Shown here: piece by piece, positions 9,259 to 17,620 of the stretch
How positions within the stretch are numbered: the first letter of the stretch is position 1
Layout of the letters: each line of letters starts with the position of its first letter
NCBI RefSeq assembly: GCF_002007645.1
Contig: NZ_CP019791.1
Span: forward strand, 2,480,001-2,544,000
Source of the DNA: Anaerohalosphaera lusitana
GTDB taxonomy: Bacteria; Planctomycetota; Phycisphaerae; Sedimentisphaerales; Anaerohalosphaeraceae
Direction of reading: 5' to 3'
Length of the DNA: 64,000 nt
Program-made: the position numbers and the translations under genes
Notes under the pieces: model-generated
Database searches by the model: none
Told to the model about the DNA's origin: nothing
Seen by the model: the letters and a program-made list of their open reading frames with translations, nothing else

Positions 9259-10401
9259 ATGGATTCAGTTTTTGATAAAGTTGTTGATCGAAGCTGCTCG
9301 TCAAGTCTCAAGTGGGATCGATACAAAGGGCGTGATATAATACCCATGTGGGTGGCGGACATGGATTTTGAGGCGCCGCCGGCTGTGATCCAGGCATTAC
9401 ATACCAGGGTGGATCATGGTGTTTTTGGCTACACCTTGCCGCCCGCAGAGCTCACCAATACGATCCTGGAATATCTGGCAGATGAATTCAGTTGGCAGAT
9501 CGAGCCCGGCTGGATCGTTTGGCTGCCGGGCCTGGTCACCGGCATAAATGTCGCCTCCAGATCAACCGGCGAGTCCGGCAACGAAATAATCACGTTCACA
9601 CCTGCCTATCCGCCTTTCCTGGACGCGCCGGGCTTAAGCGACCGCAAGAATGTGACTGTTCCGCTTGTGATTCAGGACGGCCGTTACTCTTTCGATGAAC
9701 AAAATTTAAAGCAAGCCATCACACCGCGAACCAGCCTCCTTAATCTCTGCAGCCCCCATAACCCTACAGGCCGCGTTTGGGACAAAAATGAGCTCGAAAA
9801 AATCGCAGAAATATGCCTCAGTAATGACGTCGTGATCTGCTCAGATGAGATCCATAACGGCCTTGTTCTGGACGATGTAAAACACATACCGACCGCAACT
9901 CTGTCTGAAGAAGTCGCGCAAAAAACAATAACCCTGATGGCACCAAGCAAGACATTCAACATTGCCGGCCTCGGATGCTCGTTCGCGATAATACCAAATG
10001 AATCGTTACGCCGGCGATTCCTGCACGTTATGGAGGGCATCGTACCCCACGTCAACGCCCTGGCATACACCTCCGCACTGGCAGCGTACAGAGACAGCGG
10101 ACAGTGGCGAAAAGATTTGCTCGAATACCTGCGATCCAACAGGGACCTCGTTCTGGATTTCGTAAACGAACGCATCCCGGAACTCAGCGCTGAGAATATC
10201 GAAGCGACCTACCTCGCCTGGATCGACGCAAGAAGCCTGGGCCCGGATGATCCCGCCCGTTTTTTTGCCGAACATGGCGTAGGACTCTTGGACGGAAAAG
10301 AATTCGGTGCCGAAGGTTTCGTAAGGCTGAATTTTGGATGTCCGCGCAGGACCCTCATGCAGGGCCTAACAAGAATGCAGACAGCGGTTTCGCGTGTATA
10401 A
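9259..10401 (+). CDS. patB: PatB/MalY-type pyridoxal-phosphate C-S lyase (cystathionine beta-lyase)
   Basis: This 380-residue fold-type I aminotransferase-like enzyme of the MalY/PatB group cleaves cystathionine or related cysteine S-conjugates to pyruvate, ammonia and a thiol. The N-terminal MWVADMDFE motif is diagnostic of the group. NPTGRVW and SDEIHNGLVL (PLP-ring contacts) are present, and the Schiff-base lysine is Lys231 in APSKTFN. Length is typical. It follows the small membrane peptide and ends at a bidirectional terminator shared with the convergent sugar transporter. The exact substrate cannot be read from sequence. Confidence 0.88.
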   Translation: MDSVFDKVVDRSCSSSLKWDRYKGRDIIPMWVADMDFEAPPAVIQALHTRVDHGVFGYTLPPAELTNTILEYLADEFSWQIEPGWIVWLPGLVTGINVASRSTGESGNEIITFTPAYPPFLDAPGLSDRKNVTVPLVIQDGRYSFDEQNLKQAITPRTSLLNLCSPHNPTGRVWDKNELEKIAEICLSNDVVICSDEIHNGLVLDDVKHIPTATLSEEVAQKTITLMAPSKTFNIAGLGCSFAIIPNESLRRRFLHVMEGIVPHVNALAYTSALAAYRDSGQWRKDLLEYLRSNRDLVLDFVNERIPELSAENIEATYLAWIDARSLGPDDPARFFAEHGVGLLDGKEFGAEGFVRLNFGCPRRTLMQGLTRMQTAVSRV

Positions 10402-10442
10402 TTACCGATACGACCTTGTAATAGATTATAGCAGGTCATAAA

Positions 10443-10474
10443 AAAGCCGCACGCTGCTAAAGTCGTGCGGCTTT
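10443..10474. terminator. Bidirectional intrinsic terminator
   Basis: A perfect 11-bp inverted repeat (AAAGCCGCACG at 10443-10453, CGTGCGGCTTT at 10464-10474) with a 10-nt loop lies between the convergent patB-like and sugar-porter genes. The A-rich and T-rich outer ends suit termination from both sides. Confidence 0.8.
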
Positions 10475-10500
10475 GTCATTGGTCTGTTCTTATTTCTCCG

Positions 10501-11958
10501 TCATGCCCTCAACTCATCCGGTTCGCTGGCGGCCGAGGAAGTTTGCTCCGCACTCACAATACCCAGCTTCTGCTCGATCTGCTCCAGCGGCACATCCTTC
10601 GTCTCGGGCATTATGAACAGTACCCACAGCAACTGCAGCACCATCATACCTCCATAGAATGAAAAAGTCGCAGTTCCGCCCAGCGTATCGGCGAACATCG
10701 GAAACGTCCACGAGATCACCGCCGCCATTATCCAGTGCGTCAACGCCCCAAGCGACTGTCCTTTCGCCCGCACCTTGTTCGGGAATATCTCACTGATAAA
10801 CACCCATATGACCGCACCCTGTCCGAAGGCGTGCGATGCGATAAACACCGCCAGTGAGACCAGGACGATCACCGAGCTCGTCGTCACACCTGTGGCCGTC
10901 TCAGCCGCTGCCGAGAAATTGCCGTTCATGTGGAAAGTCACAGCGACCGCGGCAAGGCTTATGATGTAGCCGATCGAGCCGACAAGCATCAGCTTCTTGC
11001 GTCCGAAACGGTCGATCACGAGCATCGCAAGCATCGTGAAGATCAGATTCGTCAACCCCAGCCCCACACTGCTCAACAGCGACGCGTTCCTGTCCGCACC
11101 TGCAAGCTTGAACACATTAGGCGCATAATACAGCACCGCGTTTATGCCCGAGAGCTGATTGAACATCGCGATCAGCACAGCCAGCATGACCGGTATCGCA
11201 TACTTCGGGTTCATGCCCTGTTCCCACTTGAAAGTCAAAAAGCCTTCCTTCTCCTGCATGTTTTCTCGTTCAAGCGATACCTGTATATCCCTCAGTTCGT
11301 CCTCTGTCGACTTACCCTCGTCCACGCCTATCGATTCGAGAACCCCGCGAGCCTTATCACTCTTTCCCTGTCCGACGAGCCATCGGGGACTCAGCGGGTT
11401 GCCGAAGAGCAGGAAGAAATATGCCGCAGCAGGTACCGCCTCAACTCCGAACATCCATCGCCATTCCACAGCATCCGCCACCAGCGCAGCGACGATATAG
11501 TTTGACAAGAACGCCAGCAGAATACCCAGAACGATGTTGAACTGCACCACAGCCACAAGTCTGCCCCGCAGCTTTGCAGGAGATATCTCCGCGATGTACA
11601 TGGGAGCTACCACCGATGATCCGCCAACGCCGAGGCCTCCGATGAACCGGAATATGATAAACGACCACCAGTTCCACGCGAAGGCACTGCCCAGTGCCGA
11701 TACGAAGTACAGAAGTGCCAGGATAAAAAGCGTGTTACGGCGACCGAACCTGTCTGCCGGGTTGCCCGCAAACATCGCTCCGAAAATCGTTCCGATCAAA
11801 GCACTGGCCACCGTAAAGCCTAGCCAGAAACCCTCGACCTGGAAGACTTTTTCCAGGTGATCCACCGTACCTGATATCACAGCCGTGTCAAACCCGAACA
11901 ACAGCCCGCCCAACGCCGCGACGATGGAACTCCTGAGTAAAATTCCGTTTACTTTCAT
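10501..11958 (-). CDS. MFS sugar:proton symporter (sugar porter family)
   Basis: The protein has about 485 residues and twelve hydrophobic segments. Sugar-porter signatures are present: GGLLFGFDTAVISG in helix 1, DRFGRRN between helices 2 and 3, the PAKLRGRL stretch after helix 4, the SPRWL motif before the central loop, and DRFGRKKL in the second half. It probably imports a hexose such as fructose. ATG 11958 is preferred because GGAGAG (11971-11966) lies seven bases upstream. A longer start at 11973 would place that site inside the gene. It is downstream of and co-directional with the fructokinase gene (83 bp from this start), consistent with an uptake-phosphorylation operon. Confidence 0.88.
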   Translation of the reverse strand: MKVNGILLRSSIVAALGGLLFGFDTAVISGTVDHLEKVFQVEGFWLGFTVASALIGTIFGAMFAGNPADRFGRRNTLFILALLYFVSALGSAFAWNWWSFIIFRFIGGLGVGGSSVVAPMYIAEISPAKLRGRLVAVVQFNIVLGILLAFLSNYIVAALVADAVEWRWMFGVEAVPAAAYFFLLFGNPLSPRWLVGQGKSDKARGVLESIGVDEGKSTEDELRDIQVSLERENMQEKEGFLTFKWEQGMNPKYAIPVMLAVLIAMFNQLSGINAVLYYAPNVFKLAGADRNASLLSSVGLGLTNLIFTMLAMLVIDRFGRKKLMLVGSIGYIISLAAVAVTFHMNGNFSAAAETATGVTTSSVIVLVSLAVFIASHAFGQGAVIWVFISEIFPNKVRAKGQSLGALTHWIMAAVISWTFPMFADTLGGTATFSFYGGMMVLQLLWVLFIMPETKDVPLEQIEQKLGIVSAEQTSSAASEPDELRA

Positions 11959-12041
11959 ATTCTTTCTCTCCATGAAAACGCCGAATACATGCTTACGCCT
12001 CGCGCCTTGCGAGTATTTATCTGTGCTATTGAAAGAAATGA

Positions 12042-13022
12042 CTAGCCGCGCTTCTTCGTAAGCAGCTCATCATCTCGCCCGCGTTTGCTCTTTAGTTCGA
12101 TCTTTGCTCTTTCAGAATGTGTCCGCTTGAATCCGCCAGTCAACTCGGCGGGAAGCTGGGGAGTTGCGCCGGCGCGGCCGCAAACAAAACCTGCTACCCT
12201 GTTGGCTAATATATTTGTTTCATCGAGACTCAACCCTTGCAATCTACTCACTATCGTAGAAGCCGTGAAAGCATCACCGGCCCCTATAGTATCCTTCACA
12301 TCCACAGGGAAACCAGGGCAATAACTCACCTCATCACTGCTCAGCATGATGCTCCCCTTTGAATCCCTTGTCAATGCAACAAAGTGCAGTTGATATTTTT
12401 TCAATATCTGGTTCAACCGAGATTCTTGATCACCGTGTATGCCCAGCATTTCTGAAATTACTTCCAACTCTCCATCATTGAGTTTCAGGATATTAGCTGC
12501 AGCCAGTGATTCTTCTATTATTTCGGCGCTGTAGAATGATTGTCTTAAGTTTATGTCGAAAACCTTCAGACAGTCTTTCGCAGTGTGTTGCAGAAATCGT
12601 CGTATGGTCGCCCTGGAAACAGGGCTTCTTTGTGCCAAAGAACCGAAACAGACAGCATTGCAGCGGCCCGCAAGCTCTTCAAAACCATCCTGCCACGATA
12701 TGAAATCCCATGCCGTGTTCTCTGTTATGATGTACTCGGCCGTACCATTTACATCCAGCTCGACATCGACAGTGCCTGTAGGATACTCATTTGTCGATAA
12801 ATACTCCAGACCTACGCCCAGTTGCGAAAGTTTATCTCTGATTTCGGAACCGAGTTTGTCGTCTCCTGCAGCACTCAATATATATGATACCGCTCCCATG
12901 GCGTGGGCGTGAAAGGCAACATTTGCCGGTGCTCCACCCAGTCTTTTGCCGCCGGGGAGCATATCCCAAAGTATTTCGCCTGCTCCTACGATCACGTGTG
13001 AGGTCTCTGAGCTCTTGTACAT
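12042..13022 (-). CDS. PfkB-family fructokinase
   Basis: This 326-residue ribokinase/PfkB-type kinase probably phosphorylates fructose to fructose 6-phosphate. Signature 1 (LGGAPANVAFHAHAMG, about residues 28-43) and the catalytic signature DTIGAGDAF, with its general-base Asp, are present. The fructokinase-like N-terminus (GEILWDMLPGGKRLGGAPAN) supports fructose over ribose. It is the first gene of a minus-strand pair with the MFS porter, and it lies opposite the GH32 cluster whose product would be fructose. The Lys/Arg-rich tail after about residue 300 extends beyond the usual fold. Confidence 0.88.
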   Translation of the reverse strand: MYKSSETSHVIVGAGEILWDMLPGGKRLGGAPANVAFHAHAMGAVSYILSAAGDDKLGSEIRDKLSQLGVGLEYLSTNEYPTGTVDVELDVNGTAEYIITENTAWDFISWQDGFEELAGRCNAVCFGSLAQRSPVSRATIRRFLQHTAKDCLKVFDINLRQSFYSAEIIEESLAAANILKLNDGELEVISEMLGIHGDQESRLNQILKKYQLHFVALTRDSKGSIMLSSDEVSYCPGFPVDVKDTIGAGDAFTASTIVSRLQGLSLDETNILANRVAGFVCGRAGATPQLPAELTGGFKRTHSERAKIELKSKRGRDDELLTKKRG

Positions 13023-13417
13023 AATCCCGAACCTTCTTCCGAAAAGCCTGAATCCTAAAACATATCTCGTTGCAACCCTGGACTTGCTTCCTGGGCTTAG
13101 CCAATATCGTCAAAGTTGTAAACCTGAGCTTAGCAACTCGCCTTTTGCCTGTCAAGGGAATATTGTGCTGGCGTGTAAATTAGTGTTATGGGACCACAAA
13201 GTGGCTCATGGCGGTTCAAAGTCGCGATTGTTTGGACCGAATTGCAAGTTGTATGTAGGTATAGGAGTCTCGGAATTCAATGGCTAAAGTGTCTAAAACC
13301 AGATGTGTGTTACAGATTTGTCATTCGAAATCTAAAAAAGGCTTGACAGATGTAAGCCTAAAGGCTAAATTGGCGGCATGAATTGCTAGACCGTTATTCC
13401 GGCTACAAGGAGCTTAT
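13023..13417. other. 395-bp divergent control region of the fructan locus
   Basis: This region separates the minus-strand fructokinase operon from the plus-strand pseudopilin/LamG genes. On the plus strand it has a good promoter at 13343-13371. On the minus strand there is a TTGACA at 13155-13150, but with a poor -10. A short inverted repeat AGCC-TAAA-GGCT lies in the spacer of the plus promoter. A TGTGTTACA string at about 13306-13314 recurs in inverse orientation in the leader of the GntR/LacI gene. No small gene was recognised. Confidence 0.5.
13343..13371 (+). promoter_or_regulatory. Candidate promoter of the pseudopilin-LamG operon with possible operator
   Basis: Perfect TTGACA (13343-13348), 17-bp spacer, TAAATT (13366-13371). 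The inverted repeat AGCC-N4-GGCT (13355-13366) fills the spacer and reaches the first base of the -10 box, a position suitable for repressor binding. Confidence 0.5.
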
Positions 13418-14311
13418 ATGCAAGTCGTAAGAAAAGCGTTCACTCTCATAGAGTTGCTGGTCGTCATTGCAATTATAGCTTTACTGCTCGCCATAATGAT
13501 GCCCGCCTTGCAAACCGTCAAAGAAAGTGCAAGAGTTGTAGTCTGCAAAACCAATCTTCATCAGTACGGGCTGGCGATGGAATTGTACACTCTCGATAAT
13601 GATGGTTACTTTCCTTTTGTTTATAACTGGCTCTACTCACAGCCCAACCTCACCAAGATCAGTCAGGGGCAATACCTTCAGTCCGATGGCTCTTACGAGC
13701 CTGGACCGCCTTGCCCGCCCCAATGTGTATGGCACAACGAAAGGGCGCATCCAGACGGTGGTTTATGGCCTTATCTGAAAAATGAGGACATTCACAGGTG
13801 TGCCAGCTTTGAAGGCTATGCAAAACAGGACGGGGCCGGGCATCATCCGGGCCACGAACCCGCAATTCCAATGAACCCGCAGTATTCATATAGCATGAAT
13901 TATTGGCTTGGTGTCGAATCCTATAAATGGAATCCCAATGACACAAGCATGCCTCCTCCCGCCGGTGCACCGGGAAGCCCCGAAGCAAACGGCAGAAGTC
14001 TCAGGGCCAGCAATGTGAAACGACCTGGTTCTGTTTTGGCTTTTGCTGAAGAAAACGCGTGGACAATAGACGGTATCAGTAACTTTGGCCTGGATGACAA
14101 TTCTTTATACATCCTCAAATCTATGCCCGTTAATTTCCTTGCAACGTTCCACAAATCAGGCGGAGATCTGGAAACCGGAAAAAGCAATGGCGTCTTCTTG
14201 GACGGCCATGCGGAAACGATGGATTTCGGAGATATGATCGCTGATGATTCACTGGATCGACGCGATATCCTTGAAGAAGTATTTGAACTTGTCTGGCCGT
14301 TGGGTAAATGA
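13418..14311 (+). CDS. Type II pseudopilin-like protein of the fructan locus
   Basis: The 297-residue protein starts with a short basic leader (MQVVRKA) and the prepilin signature [19 protein letters not shown], with Glu at mature position 5. The globular part is Tyr/Trp/Gly-rich and ends with the planctomycete pseudopilin motif [12 protein letters not shown] strong AAGGAG site precedes ATG 13418. It heads a plus-strand series of LamG proteins and GH32 enzymes, so it may be part of an extracellular filament or secretion machine linked to fructan use. Confidence 0.82.
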   Translation: MQVVRKAFTLIELLVVIAIIALLLAIMMPALQTVKESARVVVCKTNLHQYGLAMELYTLDNDGYFPFVYNWLYSQPNLTKISQGQYLQSDGSYEPGPPCPPQCVWHNERAHPDGGLWPYLKNEDIHRCASFEGYAKQDGAGHHPGHEPAIPMNPQYSYSMNYWLGVESYKWNPNDTSMPPPAGAPGSPEANGRSLRASNVKRPGSVLAFAEENAWTIDGISNFGLDDNSLYILKSMPVNFLATFHKSGGDLETGKSNGVFLDGHAETMDFGDMIADDSLDRRDILEEVFELVWPLGK

Positions 14312-14363
14312 TCAATTGAAAACTGTGTTTCAATGTAAATCTCACTTTAACTCGGAGGAAAAG

Positions 14364-15293
14364 ATGAAAACGAAAAGAATGATCTGTTTGATGGCCTTGT
14401 TGATGGTAACTTGTAGTGCAGTAGCTTCTGCTGAAATCGTCCATCACTGGAAAATGGACGCATGGTCCGGCGACACACTCTACGTAGGCGGCAATCCCGT
14501 TACCCACGGGATCGTTGACAGTGCCGACGCTCCAGGACAGGGAACGATCGCAGGTAACTCGGGCGATCCCAATCCCGCACACGACCCCCTCTATCTGTGG
14601 GGTCCGATGGAAGGCGCAGGCGCTGACGCGATAAGCTCTGACGTTGCACCTTCTGCAATGCTCAACGGGATCACATCCACAGGTTCCTACAATTTCAATC
14701 ACGTCATCGATCAGGGCGGTAACATGTTCTATGCCGCTGACCAGTTCGGCAACGAATATGATTCCGGCAGCTTCACAGCCGAGCTCTTCTTCAAATCCCT
14801 CGACAACACGGGCGGAACCGAAACACTTCTCTGGTCAAAAGAGGGCCACGCAGCAAGCCATATCCAGCTTAGTACAGGCGCCTCCGGGACTGGCGGACTC
14901 GAATTTTGGGGCTGGGACGGAACCGGTTTCGCCAGCCTTACTGTCACCACCGACGACCGCCAGGCGGGCTTTCAGGACGGTCTCTGGCACTACGTAGCCG
15001 CTCGCTATGACACCGACACCAACGAAATGAGCCTGCAGGTATACAGCGAAGACGGCAGCGCTTACAGCAAAACTCAGATACTCGACAATGATATGATCCT
15101 CAGCGGTGGTAACAACAACATCATCGTAGGTCGCCAGGAAGGCGAAGTAAACCGCTTTGCCGGCCTTATCGACGAAGTACGTCTTTCGACGCACGCCATG
15201 GATGATGCCGAACTTATGGCAATACCCGAGCCGGCAACAGTTGCACTGTTGGGTCTTGGTGGTCTGGCTCTGCTGAAAAGACGCAGAGCGTAG
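14364..15293 (+). CDS. LamG-domain PEP-CTERM protein
   Basis: This is a secreted protein of 309 residues. It has a signal peptide (MKTKRMICLMALLMVTCSAVASA), a LamG/concanavalin A-like jelly roll (FGNEYDSGSFTAELFFKS through FAGLIDEVRLS) and a PEP-CTERM sorting tail (IPEPATVALLGLGGLALLKRRRA), which would be handled by an exosortase encoded elsewhere. ATG 14364 is chosen because GGAGGAA lies just upstream. A longer frame reaches back to 14244 but overlaps the pseudopilin. It is probably a surface carbohydrate-binding protein of the fructan locus. Confidence 0.85.
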   Translation: MKTKRMICLMALLMVTCSAVASAEIVHHWKMDAWSGDTLYVGGNPVTHGIVDSADAPGQGTIAGNSGDPNPAHDPLYLWGPMEGAGADAISSDVAPSAMLNGITSTGSYNFNHVIDQGGNMFYAADQFGNEYDSGSFTAELFFKSLDNTGGTETLLWSKEGHAASHIQLSTGASGTGGLEFWGWDGTGFASLTVTTDDRQAGFQDGLWHYVAARYDTDTNEMSLQVYSEDGSAYSKTQILDNDMILSGGNNNIIVGRQEGEVNRFAGLIDEVRLSTHAMDDAELMAIPEPATVALLGLGGLALLKRRRA

Positions 15294-15335
15294 CAAGGGA
15301 ATATCATTGAAAACGAATTTTGGAGATGTTGAATA

Positions 15336-17534
15336 ATGAAGTATTGTAAAATGCTAACTCTTATCGCTGTCGCACTGTTGATGTCTGTCAATGTGCATGC
15401 AGCTACAACGATAGCTCATTGGAGCATGGATTACACTGGATCAGCCAATCCGGTGGTAGCTGATTCAGCCACTGATCCCGGGCAGGGCACTCTGACCGGC
15501 GGTCTCCCGGACGCAGCAGAAGTCGACAATCTCTATTTCTTCCCCGAAGGCGGCTACGTTGCCGGGTACGATACACCACCGAGCAGCATGTTCAACGCGG
15601 GCTTCTCTGGCGGGTCCGAATCCTTCTATCCCGGCTACATGCAGGGACAGACAGGTGCTGCATTGTTCTTCCCCCAGGATGGCTACGGCAACGAATTCGA
15701 CTTCGCCGACTCCTTCACCATAGAAGGCTTCTTCAAGACCGACGGCGATCAGTCACAGAACGGCTTCCAGCAGATCCTCACTCAGGACGAGGTCGGTTTC
15801 AGCTACAATCTCACCCTCAATGAAGGTGGAGAAGGCGCACTGATGTTCGCTGTTAATACGATCGCAGGCGGCACTGGTCAGATAACCACTGTTGCTGCAG
15901 GCGGCCCCGGTATAGCTAATTTCGCCGATGGCACCTGGCACTACTTCGCTGCACGTTACGACGACCGCAATGACCGTTTCTCGATCACTGTTATGAAGGA
16001 AAACGGCTCAGTGTTCGCAGCAAGCACCAAGCTCCCCACAGGCTCAGAATTGCTTCACGAAGGCGCAGGCAACATGCTGATTGGACGCGAAAGCTTCGCA
16101 AGCGGATCTCGAAACTTCAACGGCTTCATCGACGAGCTTCGCTTCAGCCAAGGTCTGGTTGAGGACACTCAGCTTATGGGTGCTGTCCCGGTAAGCGTAA
16201 GCGTAATTGCACCGGAAGATGGCCAGCAGAATGTTTTCACTGCCGACGCTCAGCTCGAGTGGTGGGGCGATGAAGAGGTTATCGCTTCCTACGACGTCTA
16301 TTTCGGCGAGTCCGAAACGCAGCTGACCCTGCTCGGCAATACAGCCGAAACAGCATTTACCGCTCTGCCGACACTCGACCCTGCAACTACCTATTACTGG
16401 AAAGTCGACGGCCGTGACGCCTCAAACAATGTCGTTGTTAACGGCTCCGTCTGGTCGTTCACAACTCGCCAGGCTCCCCAGAAAGTTCTGGAATGGAAGA
16501 TGGATGCCAGTTCCGGCTCTACGGTTCAGGACTACTCAGGCAACGGCAATGACGGTATCTTCGACGGCTGGGCCAACCCCGTCTGGACGACCGGATTTGA
16601 AGGCAATTGCCTCAGCTTCAACGGTGGCGGAACAGTTGTAAAACAGAATGCTTCCAACCTGCCTCTGGCCGCTGAAAATTCGTGGACAATGAACCTTTTC
16701 GTCCAGGTAGACAACCCGATTGACCAGGAAACCATTATCGCTGGCATGGGTGACCAGATGTTTACCGGAAGTGTTAACACCGAGGACCCGTCCGCTGATC
16801 CGAATATGTTCGGCAGCATCCGCTACATCGCCTCGTTCCCCTGGAGCGGCATCACAATGTATGGCAACCGTGCCGATGTCGAATCGCACGTTCCCGTAAC
16901 CGAGGACGCATGGCAGATGATCACCGCGACATACGACGGCTGGAGCGACCAGTGCACTCTCTACCAGGACGGCTCGCAGATAGGCTCCGCTCAGATCGGC
17001 CTGAGTGACGCGTCTGCTGTAGTCAAAGCCGCAACCTACCAGAATATCTGGTCCAACACCCTCAACTTTGTAGGTAAGCTCGACGAATTCACCATCTACG
17101 ACCAGGCCCTATCACCCGCCGAAGTTGGAGCAATGTCTCCCTGGGCATACGGACCGGCCCCGGCTAATGGACAGCAGGGCATTGCCATTAATGCATCTCT
17201 TACCTGGAACGCCGGCAAAGACGCACTCAGCCATGATGTCTACTTCGGCACCGATCCCAACATGGCCTTCCAGGGCAATCAGACATCGACAACCTTTGAT
17301 CCTGGCACGCTGGAATGGGGCACTACCTATTACTGGAGAGTCGACGAGATCGACAGTCTCGGCAACACACTCCAGGGCAAGACCTGGACGTTTACGACGA
17401 TCGTACCTCAGTGCGATCCGCCCCTGCCAGGTGACCTTGACGGCAATTGCTATGTTGACCTGAGAGATTTTGCAGCTATGGCGGAAAATTGGCTCAATTG
17501 TAATCTGATCCCGCAAGAAGCATGCGAATTCTAG
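15336..17534 (+). CDS. Secreted two-LamG protein with fibronectin-like and dockerin-like modules
   Basis: The 732-residue protein has a signal peptide (ending VHAA), an N-terminal LamG domain (FADSFTIEGFFKTDGDQSQ...FNGFIDELRFS) and a fibronectin/Ig-like module with YDVYFGESET and TTYYWKVDG. A second LamG domain covers about 375-600, and another YFGTDPN...TTYYWRVDE module follows. The end is a single dockerin-like loop (DLDGNCYVDLRDFAAMAENWL) followed by CNLIPQEACEF. The first LamG domain is closely related to those at 18772 and 20005. It is probably a non-catalytic glycan-binding surface protein. Confidence 0.82.
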   Translation: MKYCKMLTLIAVALLMSVNVHAATTIAHWSMDYTGSANPVVADSATDPGQGTLTGGLPDAAEVDNLYFFPEGGYVAGYDTPPSSMFNAGFSGGSESFYPGYMQGQTGAALFFPQDGYGNEFDFADSFTIEGFFKTDGDQSQNGFQQILTQDEVGFSYNLTLNEGGEGALMFAVNTIAGGTGQITTVAAGGPGIANFADGTWHYFAARYDDRNDRFSITVMKENGSVFAASTKLPTGSELLHEGAGNMLIGRESFASGSRNFNGFIDELRFSQGLVEDTQLMGAVPVSVSVIAPEDGQQNVFTADAQLEWWGDEEVIASYDVYFGESETQLTLLGNTAETAFTALPTLDPATTYYWKVDGRDASNNVVVNGSVWSFTTRQAPQKVLEWKMDASSGSTVQDYSGNGNDGIFDGWANPVWTTGFEGNCLSFNGGGTVVKQNASNLPLAAENSWTMNLFVQVDNPIDQETIIAGMGDQMFTGSVNTEDPSADPNMFGSIRYIASFPWSGITMYGNRADVESHVPVTEDAWQMITATYDGWSDQCTLYQDGSQIGSAQIGLSDASAVVKAATYQNIWSNTLNFVGKLDEFTIYDQALSPAEVGAMSPWAYGPAPANGQQGIAINASLTWNAGKDALSHDVYFGTDPNMAFQGNQTSTTFDPGTLEWGTTYYWRVDEIDSLGNTLQGKTWTFTTIVPQCDPPLPGDLDGNCYVDLRDFAAMAENWLNCNLIPQEACEF

Positions 17535-17556
17535 TCGGTAAATAGCCGATTATTGT

Positions 17557-17585
17557 GGTAGCAGGAGAACATCTCTCCTGCTGCC
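17557..17585 (+). terminator. Hairpin between the LamG gene and the regulator gene
   Basis: GCAGGAGA (17561-17568) and TCTCCTGC (17574-17581) form a perfect 8-bp stem around a 5-nt loop. The stem extends to 13 bp (17557-17585) with one wobble pair. Only a short T run follows, so it may be a weak terminator or an mRNA-stabilising structure separating the LamG gene from the regulator. Confidence 0.4.
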
Positions 17586-17600
17586 GCTTTCAATATAAGA

Positions 17601-17620
17601 TTTGTAACACAGGTGACAAA
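17601..17620 (+). promoter_or_regulatory. Possible autoregulatory operator over the regulator's ribosome-binding site
   Basis: The inverted repeat TTTGT (17601-17605) / ACAAA (17616-17620) with a 10-bp gap covers the AGGTGA ribosome-binding site and touches the ATG at 17621. Its ATTTGT/ACAAAT half-sites resemble the outer halves of AraR operators, a family with the same GntR-LacI domain combination. No binding data exist. Confidence 0.3.
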
